Of a stretch of DNA of 64,000 nt, positions 9,985 to 17,155 are shown piece after piece. The DNA comes from Flavobacterium silvaticum. Its GTDB lineage: Bacteria > Bacteroidota > Bacteroidia > Flavobacteriales > Flavobacteriaceae. Location of the stretch: assembly GCF_012911565.1 (NCBI RefSeq), contig NZ_JAAMPU010000099.1, positions 119,126 to 183,125 of the forward strand, given 5' to 3'. Made by a program: the position numbers and the translations under genes. A model generated the notes under the pieces. The model was given only the letters and a program-made list of their open reading frames with translations, made no database searches and was not told the origin of the DNA. Every line of letters begins with the position of its first letter. The first letter of the stretch is position 1.

Positions 9985-11235
9985 TTAAATTCCGAACTCA
10001 GCTTTCACGTTGTCCACAAAATCAAGTTTCTCCCAAGTGAACAATTCCACTTCGACGGTTTTTTCCTGTCCGTACGGATTCTTGAAGGTTTTGGAAACAG
10101 TTTGTGGTTTACGGCCCATATGTCCGTAAGCAGCCGTTTCGCTGTAAATAGGATTCCGGAGCTTCAGTCGTTGTTCGATAAAATAGGGACGCATATCAAA
10201 AATACCTTCTACTTTTTTAGCAATCTCACCGTCAGTCAGGTTCACTTTTGAAGTGCCGTATGTGTTTACATAAATCCCCATCGGCTTTGCCACTCCAATC
10301 GCGTAAGAAACCTGAACCAGGATTTCTTCTGCAATGCCTGCAGCCACAAGGTTCTTGGCAATATGACGTGTCGCGTAAGCAGCCGAACGGTCAACTTTGG
10401 AAGGGTCTTTTCCGGAGAATGCACCGCCACCGTGAGCGCCTTTTCCTCCATAAGTATCAACGATGATTTTACGTCCGGTCAAACCTGTGTCTCCGTGAGG
10501 TCCGCCAATGACGAACTTTCCGGTCGGGTTGATATGGTATTGGATCTTGTCGTTGAACAAGTGTGCGTATTGCGGATATTTGGCAATGATACGCGGAATC
10601 AGTATTTCGACGATGTCTTTCTTGATTTTGGCTAGCATGGTTGTTTCCTCATCGAAATCATCATGTTGCGTAGAGATTACGATGGCATCGATGCGGACCG
10701 GCTTGTTATTGTTGTCATACTCCAATGTAACTTGTGATTTTGCATCGGGACGAAGGTATTTGATAGCATCGTTCTCTCTTCGTAAACCAGCAAGTTCCTC
10801 AAGCAGTTTGTGTGAAAGATCGAGGGCTAACGGCATATAATCTTCGGTTTCGTTCGTGGCATATCCGAACATCATTCCCTGATCGCCCGCACCTTGCTCT
10901 TCTTTGCTGGCACGGTCTACACCCTGGTTGATGTCACTTGATTGTTCGTGTATGGCAGACAAAATTCCACACGAATTAGCCTCGAACATATATTCGCTTT
11001 TCGTGTATCCTATCCTCTGGATTACATCGCGCGCAATTTGCTGGACGTCAAGGTAGGTTTTGGATTTCACTTCACCCGCAAGGATAACCTGCCCCGTTGT
11101 GACAAGTGTTTCACAGGCTACTTTGGATTCGGGATCGAATGCTAGGAAATTATCAATTAAGGCATCGGAAATCTGGTCGGCGACCTTGTCCGGATGTCCT
11201 TCACTCACAGATTCTGAGGTAAACAGATACGACAT
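9985..11235 (-). CDS. metK: S-adenosylmethionine synthetase
   Basis: A 416-residue cytosolic enzyme that makes S-adenosylmethionine from methionine and ATP. Family motifs are present in order: [15 protein letters not shown] near the N-terminus, [12 protein letters not shown] (residues about 118-129), [10 protein letters not shown] and the Gly-rich [19 protein letters not shown]. The length is slightly above the roughly 384 residues of the E. coli enzyme, as is usual in Bacteroidota. It is a single-gene transcript with its own promoter, a structured 5' leader that may sense SAM, and a strong terminator. Confidence 0.97.
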   Translation of the reverse strand: MSYLFTSESVSEGHPDKVADQISDALIDNFLAFDPESKVACETLVTTGQVILAGEVKSKTYLDVQQIARDVIQRIGYTKSEYMFEANSCGILSAIHEQSSDINQGVDRASKEEQGAGDQGMMFGYATNETEDYMPLALDLSHKLLEELAGLRRENDAIKYLRPDAKSQVTLEYDNNNKPVRIDAIVISTQHDDFDEETTMLAKIKKDIVEILIPRIIAKYPQYAHLFNDKIQYHINPTGKFVIGGPHGDTGLTGRKIIVDTYGGKGAHGGGAFSGKDPSKVDRSAAYATRHIAKNLVAAGIAEEILVQVSYAIGVAKPMGIYVNTYGTSKVNLTDGEIAKKVEGIFDMRPYFIEQRLKLRNPIYSETAAYGHMGRKPQTVSKTFKNPYGQEKTVEVELFTWEKLDFVDNVKAEFGI

Positions 11236-11259
11236 AAGTTTTTTTATTTTTTTTGGAAA

Positions 11260-11345
11260 AACCTGAGCAGTCGCGGGCTAAAGAAGTGTAGAACTGCTTT
11301 AGCATTTTTTACCGAGGTTGCAATCAGGCAAATTTTTCCTCCTTT
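11260..11345 (-). ncRNA. structured metK leader, candidate SAM-II-like riboswitch
   Basis: On the minus strand the leader shows a GGAGG/CCTC stem (plus coordinates 11338-11342 and 11314-11317) whose loop contains TTTGCCTGATTGCA, followed by GGTAAAAAATGCTAAAG. This order (P1, U-rich loop, TTGCA, P1', TAAA, GCTAAA) resembles the SAM-II aptamer. GCTAAAG (11297-11303) can also pair with CTTTAGC (11277-11283), and AGCAGT (11293-11298) with ACTGCT (11266-11271), which ends in CAGGTTTTT; these would be the alternative or terminator-like fold. The identification rests on my memory of the family consensus, so a covariance-model search is needed. Confidence 0.55.
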
Positions 11346-11353
11346 GATGGGTG

Positions 11354-11383
11354 CAAATATAGGGATTCCGGTAAAAAGCAATT
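11354..11383 (-). promoter_or_regulatory. metK promoter
   Basis: On the minus strand TTG (plus 11379-11381) is followed after 17 bases by TATATTTG (plus 11354-11361), matching the Bacteroidota -33/-7 consensus. It places the start of transcription just before the structured leader. Confidence 0.75.
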
Positions 11384-11483
11384 GCCAATATGCATATAAT
11401 TTAAAAATCCGTGCAAGTGTTCCGGGTCGTATTGTAGTGTAAAGTAAATAATTAGATTTGTGATAAACCAAAACCGAATGTTT

Positions 11484-12392
11484 ATGAACAAAAAATTACT
11501 CTTCTTTTTACTGTTTCCCATAGCAGGCGTTTTTGCCCAGAATCTGTTCCATGAAAATTTTGATTCGACCCAAAATCAGCTTTTTACAGCTGGATGGGAA
11601 AGAAGCAATCAAAGTGAACCGCTCGGTACTTCAAATTGGAGCAAGGGAACGGCCGGGGTCCAGGATTATTTTGGCACCGGAGCTTATAATGGAAATGCGG
11701 CGACTTCATTTGCTTATTGCAATTTCGCCAGTGCATTAGGATCGGGGACTATTTCCAATTGGCTGTTTACGCCTGTCATCAGTCTCAATAATGGCGATGT
11801 GATTACATTCTATTCGGCTAAAGGGCTTAGCGGGGGAGAAACCATTTATGCAGATCGCCTCGAACTTCGCATAAGTGCAAACGGAGCGGCTTCTGTCCTG
11901 CCGGCGGGAGCTGAAGATACAGGTGACTTTACCACGTTGGCCTTAACAATAAATCCAGATTTGACTACGGATGGCTATCCTACCGAATGGACTCAATTTT
12001 CATACACGGTTTCAGGAATTCCAGACGGGACAGATTGCCGCATTGCATTCCGCTATTATGTGACCGAAGGAGGAACGACTGGCGCCAATTCCGATTATGT
12101 CGGCATTGATGAATTTTCTGTCGACCGGCCGCTTTCTACTCAGGATTTCTTCAAGAACAATGTGAGCATGTATCCGAATCCGGCAACCAATGAAGTCAGA
12201 TTTACTTCAAAGAACGGAGTTGCATTGATTTCGGCACAGGTTTTTGACATTGAGGGACGAATGGTAGCCGATGCCAAATTCAATGGTTTAAGTGAGACAT
12301 TTGTAAATCTAAGTGAGCTGAGTGCCGGAGTTTACTCGGTAAAAGTGTTTTCTGCAGATGGGAACGGAACGGCAAAACTCATCAAAAAATAA
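11484..12392 (+). CDS. secreted choice-of-anchor J protein with T9SS sorting domain
   Basis: About 302 residues from ATG 11484; ATG 11478 would add two residues. The signal peptide is MNKKLLFFLLFPIAGVFAQ. Residues about 22-215 form a jelly-roll domain of the choice-of-anchor J type: it begins FHENFDS, holds an internal NWLFTPVISL strand and ends VGIDEFSV. The C-terminal 75 residues form a T9SS type A sorting domain (MYPNPATNEV to AKLIKK). A promoter-like TTG-N18-TAGATTTG lies at 11432-11460. The protein is likely exported to the cell surface; its ligand is unknown. The downstream region contains cysteine-leader attenuators that belong to metY. Confidence 0.85.
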   Translation: MNKKLLFFLLFPIAGVFAQNLFHENFDSTQNQLFTAGWERSNQSEPLGTSNWSKGTAGVQDYFGTGAYNGNAATSFAYCNFASALGSGTISNWLFTPVISLNNGDVITFYSAKGLSGGETIYADRLELRISANGAASVLPAGAEDTGDFTTLALTINPDLTTDGYPTEWTQFSYTVSGIPDGTDCRIAFRYYVTEGGTTGANSDYVGIDEFSVDRPLSTQDFFKNNVSMYPNPATNEVRFTSKNGVALISAQVFDIEGRMVADAKFNGLSETFVNLSELSAGVYSVKVFSADGNGTAKLIKK

Positions 12393-12420
12393 ATCAGATT
12401 ATGTTAAAGTCTGAAATTTA

Positions 12421-12450
12421 ACTTGGAAGTTTAAAAATATCTTCCCAAGT
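12421..12450 (+). promoter_or_regulatory. inverted repeat overlapping a candidate metY leader promoter
   Basis: ACTTGGAAG (12421-12429) and CTTCCCAAGT (12441-12450) are complementary apart from one bulged base. TTG at 12423-12425 and CAAGTTTG at 12446-12453 are spaced by 20 bases, close to the flavobacterial promoter form. The repeat could be an operator over that promoter, or the hairpin ending the upstream gene. Confidence 0.45.
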
Positions 12451-12472
12451 TTGTGAAACAAGAAATCGAACC

Positions 12473-12541
12473 ATGAATTTCAATATTTGTCATATGTGTA
12501 TTATCTGTACGGAATCCTCCGGAGGTAACGCATTGGCATAA
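12473..12541 (+). CDS. cysteine leader peptide 1 (22 residues)
   Basis: A tiny ORF starting MNFNICHMCIIC, with Cys codons at positions 6, 9 and 12, and ending at TAA 12539-12541. A strong terminator hairpin follows 28 bases later. GGAGG inside the ORF (12521-12525) can pair with CCTCC of the terminator 5' arm (12571-12575). This is the arrangement of a ribosome-mediated attenuator: stalling at Cys codons would leave GGAGG free to block the terminator. No gene lies between it and the second leader, so both should act on metY. Confidence 0.7.
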   Translation: MNFNICHMCIICTESSGGNALA

Positions 12542-12568
12542 TCTGAACTTTTCAAGATATAACCAAAG

Positions 12569-12595
12569 AGCCTCCCGAAACGGAGGCTTTTTTTT
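12569..12595 (+). terminator. attenuator terminator 1 of the metY leader
   Basis: GCCTCC (12570-12575) pairs with GGAGGC (12582-12587) and is followed by eight T residues. It follows cysteine leader peptide 1, whose GGAGG competes for the 5' arm. Confidence 0.85.
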
Positions 12596-12663
12596 AGCCC
12601 TTAACCCCCAAAGGGGGAATGAATGCCGAATAAAATTGAAAATAAAAATAAATAATAAGTAAA

Positions 12664-12747
12664 ATGAACCTTTCCGCTACCATGATGTGTTGTTGCTGCC
12701 TGCCTACGTGCAAGCCCATACCCATTACCGGAAAGCGAACGACATAA
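12664..12747 (+). CDS. polycysteine leader peptide 2 (27 residues)
   Basis: A tiny ORF beginning MNLSATMM followed by four consecutive Cys codons (12688-12699) and a fifth Cys codon at 12709-12711. It ends at TAA 12745-12747, 24 bases before a terminator. Within the ORF, ATTACCGGAA (12724-12733) can pair with TTCGGTAAT (12777-12785) and AAGCCC (12712-12717) with GGGCTT (12795-12800), which together would dismantle the terminator. Polycysteine leader ORFs that sense cysteine are known from mycobacteria; a similar role in transcription attenuation of metY is inferred here. Low charged Cys-tRNA should stall ribosomes and permit readthrough. Confidence 0.85.
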   Translation: MNLSATMMCCCCLPTCKPIPITGKRTT

Positions 12748-12771
12748 TCTTTTGTTATTGTGTGCTTGTTA

Positions 12772-12808
12772 AGCCCTTCGGTAATCCTACTGAAGGGCTT
12801 TCTTTTTT
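12772..12808 (+). terminator. attenuator terminator 2 of the metY leader
   Basis: AGCCCTTC (12772-12779) pairs with GAAGGGCT (12792-12799), with an inner GTA/TAC pairing, and is followed by TTTCTTTTTT. It lies 101 bases before the metY start codon with no gene between, so it makes sense as a conditional rather than a final terminator. Confidence 0.9.
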
Positions 12809-12908
12809 GTCGGGAGACGGGAAAGTCAGGAAAGCCAGAAAAGACGGGAAAGTTGCCCAACGAATTAAAAAAAATAAAAAATAAATAATAACAATAAAAA
12901 TTAAAACC

Positions 12909-14201
12909 ATGAGTACTAAAAAATTTGCCACAAAAGCCCTTCACGAAGGCCACGACGTAACCAAAAACGGAGGAACACGCGCTGTCCCGATCTATCAAAC
13001 CACGTCCTATGTATTTAACAACGCCGACCACGCAGCAAACCTTTTCGGACTTGCCGAACCCGGGTTCATCTACACACGATTGAACAATCCTACCAACGAC
13101 ATCCTCGAACAACGACTCGCAGCCCTTGAAGGCGGAATTGCAGCAGTTGTGACTTCGTCAGGAACGGCGGCCTTGACCACGGCATTGTTGGTTTTGCTCA
13201 GAGCCGGAGACCACATCGTCGCTTCAAACAGCCTGTATGGAGGTACGTACAATTTGCTTTCGGTTACACTTCCAAGATTGGGAATCACGACCACTTTCGT
13301 CGATCCGTCCGATCCTGAAAATTTCACCAAAGCGGCAAAGGAAAATACCCGGGTATTTTTTGCCGAAAGTCTCGGAAATCCAAAACTCGACGTGCTTGAT
13401 CTAAAGGAAATCGCCGATAAAGCCAAAGCATTCAAAGTGCCGTTCATTGTAGACAACACCGTCGCAACGCCCTATTTACTGAATCCGATTGAATACGGAG
13501 CCAATATCGTGATCCATTCACTGACCAAATACATCACAGGAAACGGGACTTCGCTTGGCGGTGCCATTATAGATGCCGGAACTTTCGACTGGAGCAGCGG
13601 AAAATTCCCTGAATTCACCGAACCGTCTGCAGGTTATCATGGACTCGTATATCACGAAGCACTCGGTCCGGCGGCATTCATAGCAAAAGCACGAATTGAA
13701 GGGCTTCGTGATTTTGGAGCGGCATTGAGCCCGTTCAATGCCTTCCAGACGATACAAGGTTTGGAAACACTTGAACTCCGGATCAAGAAACACAGCGACA
13801 ATGCACTCAAGCTTGCACTCTGGCTGGAACAGCAACCTGAAGTAGAATGGGTCAATTATCCCGGATTGCCATCGTCCAAATACAAAGACCTCGCTCGTAA
13901 ATACCTTCCGAACGGCCAAAGCGGAATCGTGACTTTCGGTTTAAAAGGTGGTTTTGAAGCAGCCAAAAAGGTGGCCGATGAAACCAAACTTTTCTCGCTC
14001 TTAGCCAATATCGGCGATACCAAATCACTCATCATACATCCGGCAAGTACCACGCACCAGCAATTGAGTGATGAACAACAGGAATCTACGGGAGTTACCA
14101 AAGACCTGATCCGATTGTCTGTAGGGCTTGAAGATATTGAAGATTTGAAACTGGATTTGAAAGAAGCTTTTGCTGCTGTGAAAGTGCCTCAGCGGATATA
14201 A
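12909..14201 (+). CDS. metY: O-acetylhomoserine sulfhydrylase
   Basis: A 430-residue PLP enzyme of the Cys/Met metabolism family. It makes homocysteine from O-acetylhomoserine and sulfide. The PLP lysine is Lys207 in HSLTKYITGNG; SSGTAA and ESLGNP motifs precede it. The roughly 430-residue length and the insertion before the lysine favour MetY over the shorter cystathionine gamma-synthases and lyases (about 380-400). The next gene, metX, would make its substrate. Two tandem cysteine-leader attenuators lie upstream, so expression should rise when cysteine is scarce. A sulfhydrylase acting on O-acetylserine as well is possible. Confidence 0.9.
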   Translation: MSTKKFATKALHEGHDVTKNGGTRAVPIYQTTSYVFNNADHAANLFGLAEPGFIYTRLNNPTNDILEQRLAALEGGIAAVVTSSGTAALTTALLVLLRAGDHIVASNSLYGGTYNLLSVTLPRLGITTTFVDPSDPENFTKAAKENTRVFFAESLGNPKLDVLDLKEIADKAKAFKVPFIVDNTVATPYLLNPIEYGANIVIHSLTKYITGNGTSLGGAIIDAGTFDWSSGKFPEFTEPSAGYHGLVYHEALGPAAFIAKARIEGLRDFGAALSPFNAFQTIQGLETLELRIKKHSDNALKLALWLEQQPEVEWVNYPGLPSSKYKDLARKYLPNGQSGIVTFGLKGGFEAAKKVADETKLFSLLANIGDTKSLIIHPASTTHQQLSDEQQESTGVTKDLIRLSVGLEDIEDLKLDLKEAFAAVKVPQRI

Positions 14202-14269
14202 ATCCTAAAGATTGATTTTTATTGGTTTTACCTGCGGTCAGTTCGTCCTTCGTCCTCGGGTGTTTAGTT

Positions 14270-14304
14270 ACTGCCCGATGTCATCCGGCAAAGGGCAGTT
14301 TTAA
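14270..14304 (+). terminator. hairpin between metY and metX
   Basis: ACTGCCC (14270-14276) pairs with GGGCAGT (14293-14299), followed by TTTTA. The short T-run suggests a weak or partial terminator that could lower metX relative to metY. It ends 11 bases before the metX start codon. Confidence 0.55.
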
Positions 14305-14314
14305 AATCATCCAA

Positions 14315-15301
14315 ATGAAAGACTTAAAACACATTTCCCTCAGACAAATCGTCCTCGAAAACGGAAAAACCATTGCAGGTTTACCGTTGACGTACCAACA
14401 TTTCGGGCAGGAAATAGGAACAGCGCCTGTCATTGTAGTCAATCACGCCCTGACCGGAAATTCGAATGTGACAGATTGGTGGAGCGATTTGATAGGTGAA
14501 AATAAAACGATTGATACCAAAAGTTTTACGGTCATCGCTTTCAATATTCCCGGAAACGGTTACGACGACAATCCCGAAAACCTGATTGGGAATTATCGCG
14601 ACTTTACGGCCCGGGACATTGCGGCATTTTTTTGGAAAGGCCTTGAACAATTGTCGATACATTCGGTTTTTGCAGTAATAGGTGGAAGTCTCGGCGGTGG
14701 AATTGCGTGGGAAATGGCTGCGCTCGAACCTACAAAAATCAACAACCTGATTCCCATAGCGACCGATTGGAAAGCGACCGATTGGGTCATTGCCAATGTG
14801 TTGATCCAAGACAAAATCCTCACTAATTCAGATGATCCCGTCAGCGATGCCAGGCTGCATGCCATGTTGTTATACAGGACGCCATTGTCCTTGCTGAATC
14901 GGTTCAACCGGAAAAAATCTGCCGACACATTCAAGGTCGAAAACTGGCTTCTCGACCACGGACAAAAACTCAAGGACCGCTTCAGGTTATCATCGTATAA
15001 ACTCATGAACAATCTGCTCAAAACGGTCGATATCACCAGAAATCGCGGTTCGTTCAAAGAAATCGCCTCAAAAATTACCGCCAACATCCATCTTATCGCT
15101 GTCGATTCAGACCTGTTTTATATTCCGGAAGAAAACATCGACACACTCGAAATCCTTCGTCCATATAAATCAAATGTGTTCTACCACGAAATAGAATCGA
15201 TACACGGGCACGATGCTTTTTTGATCGAGCATCGGCAATTGTCGGACATATTGGAAACTATTTTCAGCCGACTGGGAAAAACGATAAGCCATAACAACTA
15301 A
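14315..15301 (+). CDS. metX: homoserine O-acetyltransferase (MetX-like alpha/beta hydrolase)
   Basis: About 328 residues from ATG 14315 (MKDLKHISLRQ). An upstream in-frame extension to 14222 is rejected because it spans the hairpin. The MetX features are the NHALTGNS oxyanion region, the nucleophile Ser125 in GGSLGGG, an Asp in the AVDSDLFY strand and the C-terminal His in IHGHDAFLIE. It transfers acetyl from acetyl-CoA to homoserine for metY upstream. It is shorter than many MetX proteins (350-380), mainly in the lid region. Succinyl rather than acetyl specificity cannot be excluded by eye, but pairing with metY favours acetyl. Confidence 0.88.
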   Translation: MKDLKHISLRQIVLENGKTIAGLPLTYQHFGQEIGTAPVIVVNHALTGNSNVTDWWSDLIGENKTIDTKSFTVIAFNIPGNGYDDNPENLIGNYRDFTARDIAAFFWKGLEQLSIHSVFAVIGGSLGGGIAWEMAALEPTKINNLIPIATDWKATDWVIANVLIQDKILTNSDDPVSDARLHAMLLYRTPLSLLNRFNRKKSADTFKVENWLLDHGQKLKDRFRLSSYKLMNNLLKTVDITRNRGSFKEIASKITANIHLIAVDSDLFYIPEENIDTLEILRPYKSNVFYHEIESIHGHDAFLIEHRQLSDILETIFSRLGKTISHNN

Positions 15302-15312
15302 GCAATCGACTA

Positions 15313-15364
15313 TGTTACGCAATTTGCTGTTACGTAAATTCAGGTAACAGCAAATTGCGTAACA
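15313..15364. repeat. perfect 21-bp inverted repeat after metX
   Basis: Positions 15313-15333 and 15344-15364 are exact reverse complements of 21 bases separated by 10 bases. The arms begin TGTTACGCAATTTGCTG. There is no T-run directly after the stem, so it is not a standard terminator, although TTTGTTTTTTC follows at 15382. It could be an RNA-stabilising hairpin, a protein-binding site or a relic of a mobile element. Confidence 0.8.
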
Positions 15365-15441
15365 GATCGTCGTTGTCTTCGTTTGTTTTTTCTGCGCCTC
15401 TCTACACAAAAAGCCTCAAAAAAACACTTCAAGAAAATTGT

Positions 15442-15472
15442 TTGCGCAAGTCATCCTTATTGACTTACTTTG
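15442..15472 (+). promoter_or_regulatory. promoter of the SAM riboswitch/metH leader
   Basis: TTG at 15442-15444 and TTACTTTG at 15465-15472 are spaced by 20 bases and match TTG-N-TAnnTTTG except for one base. The position, about 23 bases before the riboswitch, fits a leader transcript. Confidence 0.6.
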
Positions 15473-15495
15473 CAGCGTTCATTAACATGCTGACC

Positions 15496-15595
15496 GTTAT
15501 CACGAAAGGCCGAGGGATTAGACCCGCTGAAGCCTTAGCAACCCTTTGCCAAAAGAAGGTGCTACATTCTACCAATAAAAATTTGGACAGATAAC
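15496..15595 (+). ncRNA. SAM-I (S-box) riboswitch
   Basis: The P1 stem is GTTATC (15496-15501) with GATAAC (15590-15595). Inside it are the S-box conserved blocks in order: GAGGGATTAGACCCGCTGAA, GCCTTAGCAACC and GGTGCTACATTCTACC. The expression platform is unclear: ACCGTTAT (15493-15500) can pair with ATAACGGT (15618-15625), which is followed by a long T-rich run, so a competing terminator-type fold is possible. It controls the split metH genes downstream, and would shut them off when SAM is abundant. Confidence 0.9.
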
Positions 15596-15635
15596 TCACG
15601 GAATTCCCTCACTTTCCATAACGGTTTATTTTTTT

Positions 15636-15780
15636 TGAAGCTGGTCCGGCTGCGCGCTGTAGCTTGTTCAAAAGCTTGTTTTTTGCAATTTGCTGCAAGA
15701 GCTTCCGTTGGTCGCTTTGCCTCAAATGCAAAAAATCGCGCTTTTATCACAAGGCTGCCGCTGCATCCGGGCTAGGGCTT
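15636..15780. repeat. GC-rich dispersed repeat, copy 1
   Basis: The stretch between the SAM riboswitch and metH contains AGCTTCCGTTGGTCGCTT and GGCTGCCGCTGCATCCGGGC, which resemble AGCTTCCTTTGGTCGCTT and CGGCTGCCGCTGCGGGCTAA at the right end of the window. Base composition is more GC-rich than the neighbouring gaps. No gene is visible in it. Directly after it, GTTCGGAAG occurs twice. Confidence 0.55.
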
Positions 15781-15846
15781 TGAGTTCGGAAGTTCCTGGA
15801 TTGGAAGTTCGGAAGTAACTGCAGCAAAGAACCAAAATTTAATGCT

Positions 15847-16848
15847 ATGTCAAAAATAAACCAGGCCATCCAATCCCGAATCCTCGTGCTCGACGGCGCC
15901 ATGGGAACCATGCTCCAACGCCATAATTTCAGCGAGGAAGACTACCGTGGGGAACGATTCAAAGATTTTCCACATCCATTAAAAGGCAACAATGATTTGC
16001 TCACCCTGACCCAACCCGAAGCCATCAAAGACGTACACCGTCAGTATTTTGCAGCCGGGGCCGATATTGTAGAAACCAACACCTTTTCCGGAACCACAAT
16101 TGGAATGGCCGATTATCATATGGAAGATTTGGTTTATGAACTCAACTTCCAATCGGCTAAAATCGCACGTGAAGTCGCCGATGAATTTGAAAAAGCCAAT
16201 CCGGAAAGGCCTCGCTTCGTAGCGGGTTCAATCGGCCCGACAAACCGTACCGCGAGCATGTCGCCAGATGTAAACGATCCGGGTTATCGTGCGGTGACAT
16301 TCGACGATTTGCGTATTGCCTATAAAGAACAGGTCGAAGCGCTGATTGACGGCGGTTGCGATATCCTTTTGGTTGAAACCATCTTTGATACACTCAACGC
16401 CAAAGCCGCATTGTTCGCGATAGAAGAAGTAAAGGACGAACGCAATCTCGATATTCCCGTCATGGTTTCCGGCACGATCACCGATGCATCGGGAAGAACG
16501 TTATCCGGTCAAACCGTAGAAGCTTTTTTGATTTCGATTTCACATATTCCGTTGCTTTCGGTCGGGTTCAATTGTGCGCTCGGGGCAGATCAGTTGCGTC
16601 CGTACCTGAAACGTCTGGCCCAGAATACATCACTGAATATTTCGGCACATCCGAACGCGGGCTTGCCGAATGCTTTTGGCCAATACGATCAGACTCCGGA
16701 AGAAATGCAGGTTTTGATCAAGGAATATTTAGATGAAAACCTGATTAATATTATTGGAGGATGCTGTGGGACAACTCCGGAACATATAAAACTGATTGCG
16801 GAGGTTGCTTCGCATTATCAACCCAGAATGATTCAGGAAACGGTGTGA
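15847..16848 (+). CDS. metH: methionine synthase, homocysteine-binding subunit (split MetH, N-terminal part)
   Basis: A 333-residue Zn-dependent homocysteine S-methyltransferase domain. It binds homocysteine through three Cys ligands, seen as Cys243 (GFNCALG) and Cys306-Cys307 ([10 protein letters not shown]). It begins with the typical [13 protein letters not shown]. In E. coli this domain is the first third of one 1227-residue MetH; here it stops after the first domain and the rest is a separate gene 307 bases downstream, the usual arrangement in flavobacteria. It lies under the SAM-I riboswitch. Both parts are needed for methionine synthesis. Confidence 0.93.
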   Translation: MSKINQAIQSRILVLDGAMGTMLQRHNFSEEDYRGERFKDFPHPLKGNNDLLTLTQPEAIKDVHRQYFAAGADIVETNTFSGTTIGMADYHMEDLVYELNFQSAKIAREVADEFEKANPERPRFVAGSIGPTNRTASMSPDVNDPGYRAVTFDDLRIAYKEQVEALIDGGCDILLVETIFDTLNAKAALFAIEEVKDERNLDIPVMVSGTITDASGRTLSGQTVEAFLISISHIPLLSVGFNCALGADQLRPYLKRLAQNTSLNISAHPNAGLPNAFGQYDQTPEEMQVLIKEYLDENLINIIGGCCGTTPEHIKLIAEVASHYQPRMIQETV

Positions 16849-16926
16849 AGTGCATCGATAGTGGGGATAATGGAAAAATAGATAATCCGTTTATCAGGAG
16901 GGGTACAAAATTCAACAATGAATGAA

Positions 16927-17060
16927 TTTAACAAAATGTACGGTTTTTATGTATCTGACATATCGCGGCAATGCCGACCTTGTCATAGGGAAGGGGCCGG
17001 TTTTATCCCTACAGAATTAAATTTTTAATGAGGTACATAAAAAATGTACATTTTGTTAAA
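16927..17060 (+). mobile_element. MITE-like element, copy A (134 bp)
   Basis: The ends are imperfect inverted repeats: TTTAACAAAATGTAC at the left mirrors GTACATTTTGTTAAA at the right, and the match continues for about 26 bases. The interior holds CTTGTCATAGGGAAGGGGCC (16979-16998) and a TCCCTA that can fold back on it. There is no ORF. It lies between the two metH genes and fills much of that gap. Confidence 0.8.
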
Positions 17061-17155
17061 AATCGAAGGAAAGATACTTACGGACCGAAACACTAAATAA
17101 TAAACAAAAAACTGACCCGAAATTCGGTCAGAACATAATAGCATAGGCTTACCGC

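Noticed and set aside
12687..12884. Open frame of 65 codons overlapping the polycysteine leader in another frame
   Set aside because: It runs through the terminator hairpin and has no domain; the Cys-rich frame explains the structure far better.
12594..13112. Long open frame on the minus strand across the metY leader and 5' end
   Set aside because: It is antisense to the two attenuators and to metY, has no recognisable domain and is explained as a shadow of metY.
14278..14304. Eight-codon ORF (MSSGKGQF) inside the metY-metX hairpin, as a possible third leader
   Set aside because: It has no Cys or Met codons beyond the start and lies within the stem itself, so it cannot act as a sensing leader.
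15355..15594. 79-codon open frame before metH
   Set aside because: It overlaps the complete SAM-I aptamer, whose conserved bases explain the sequence.
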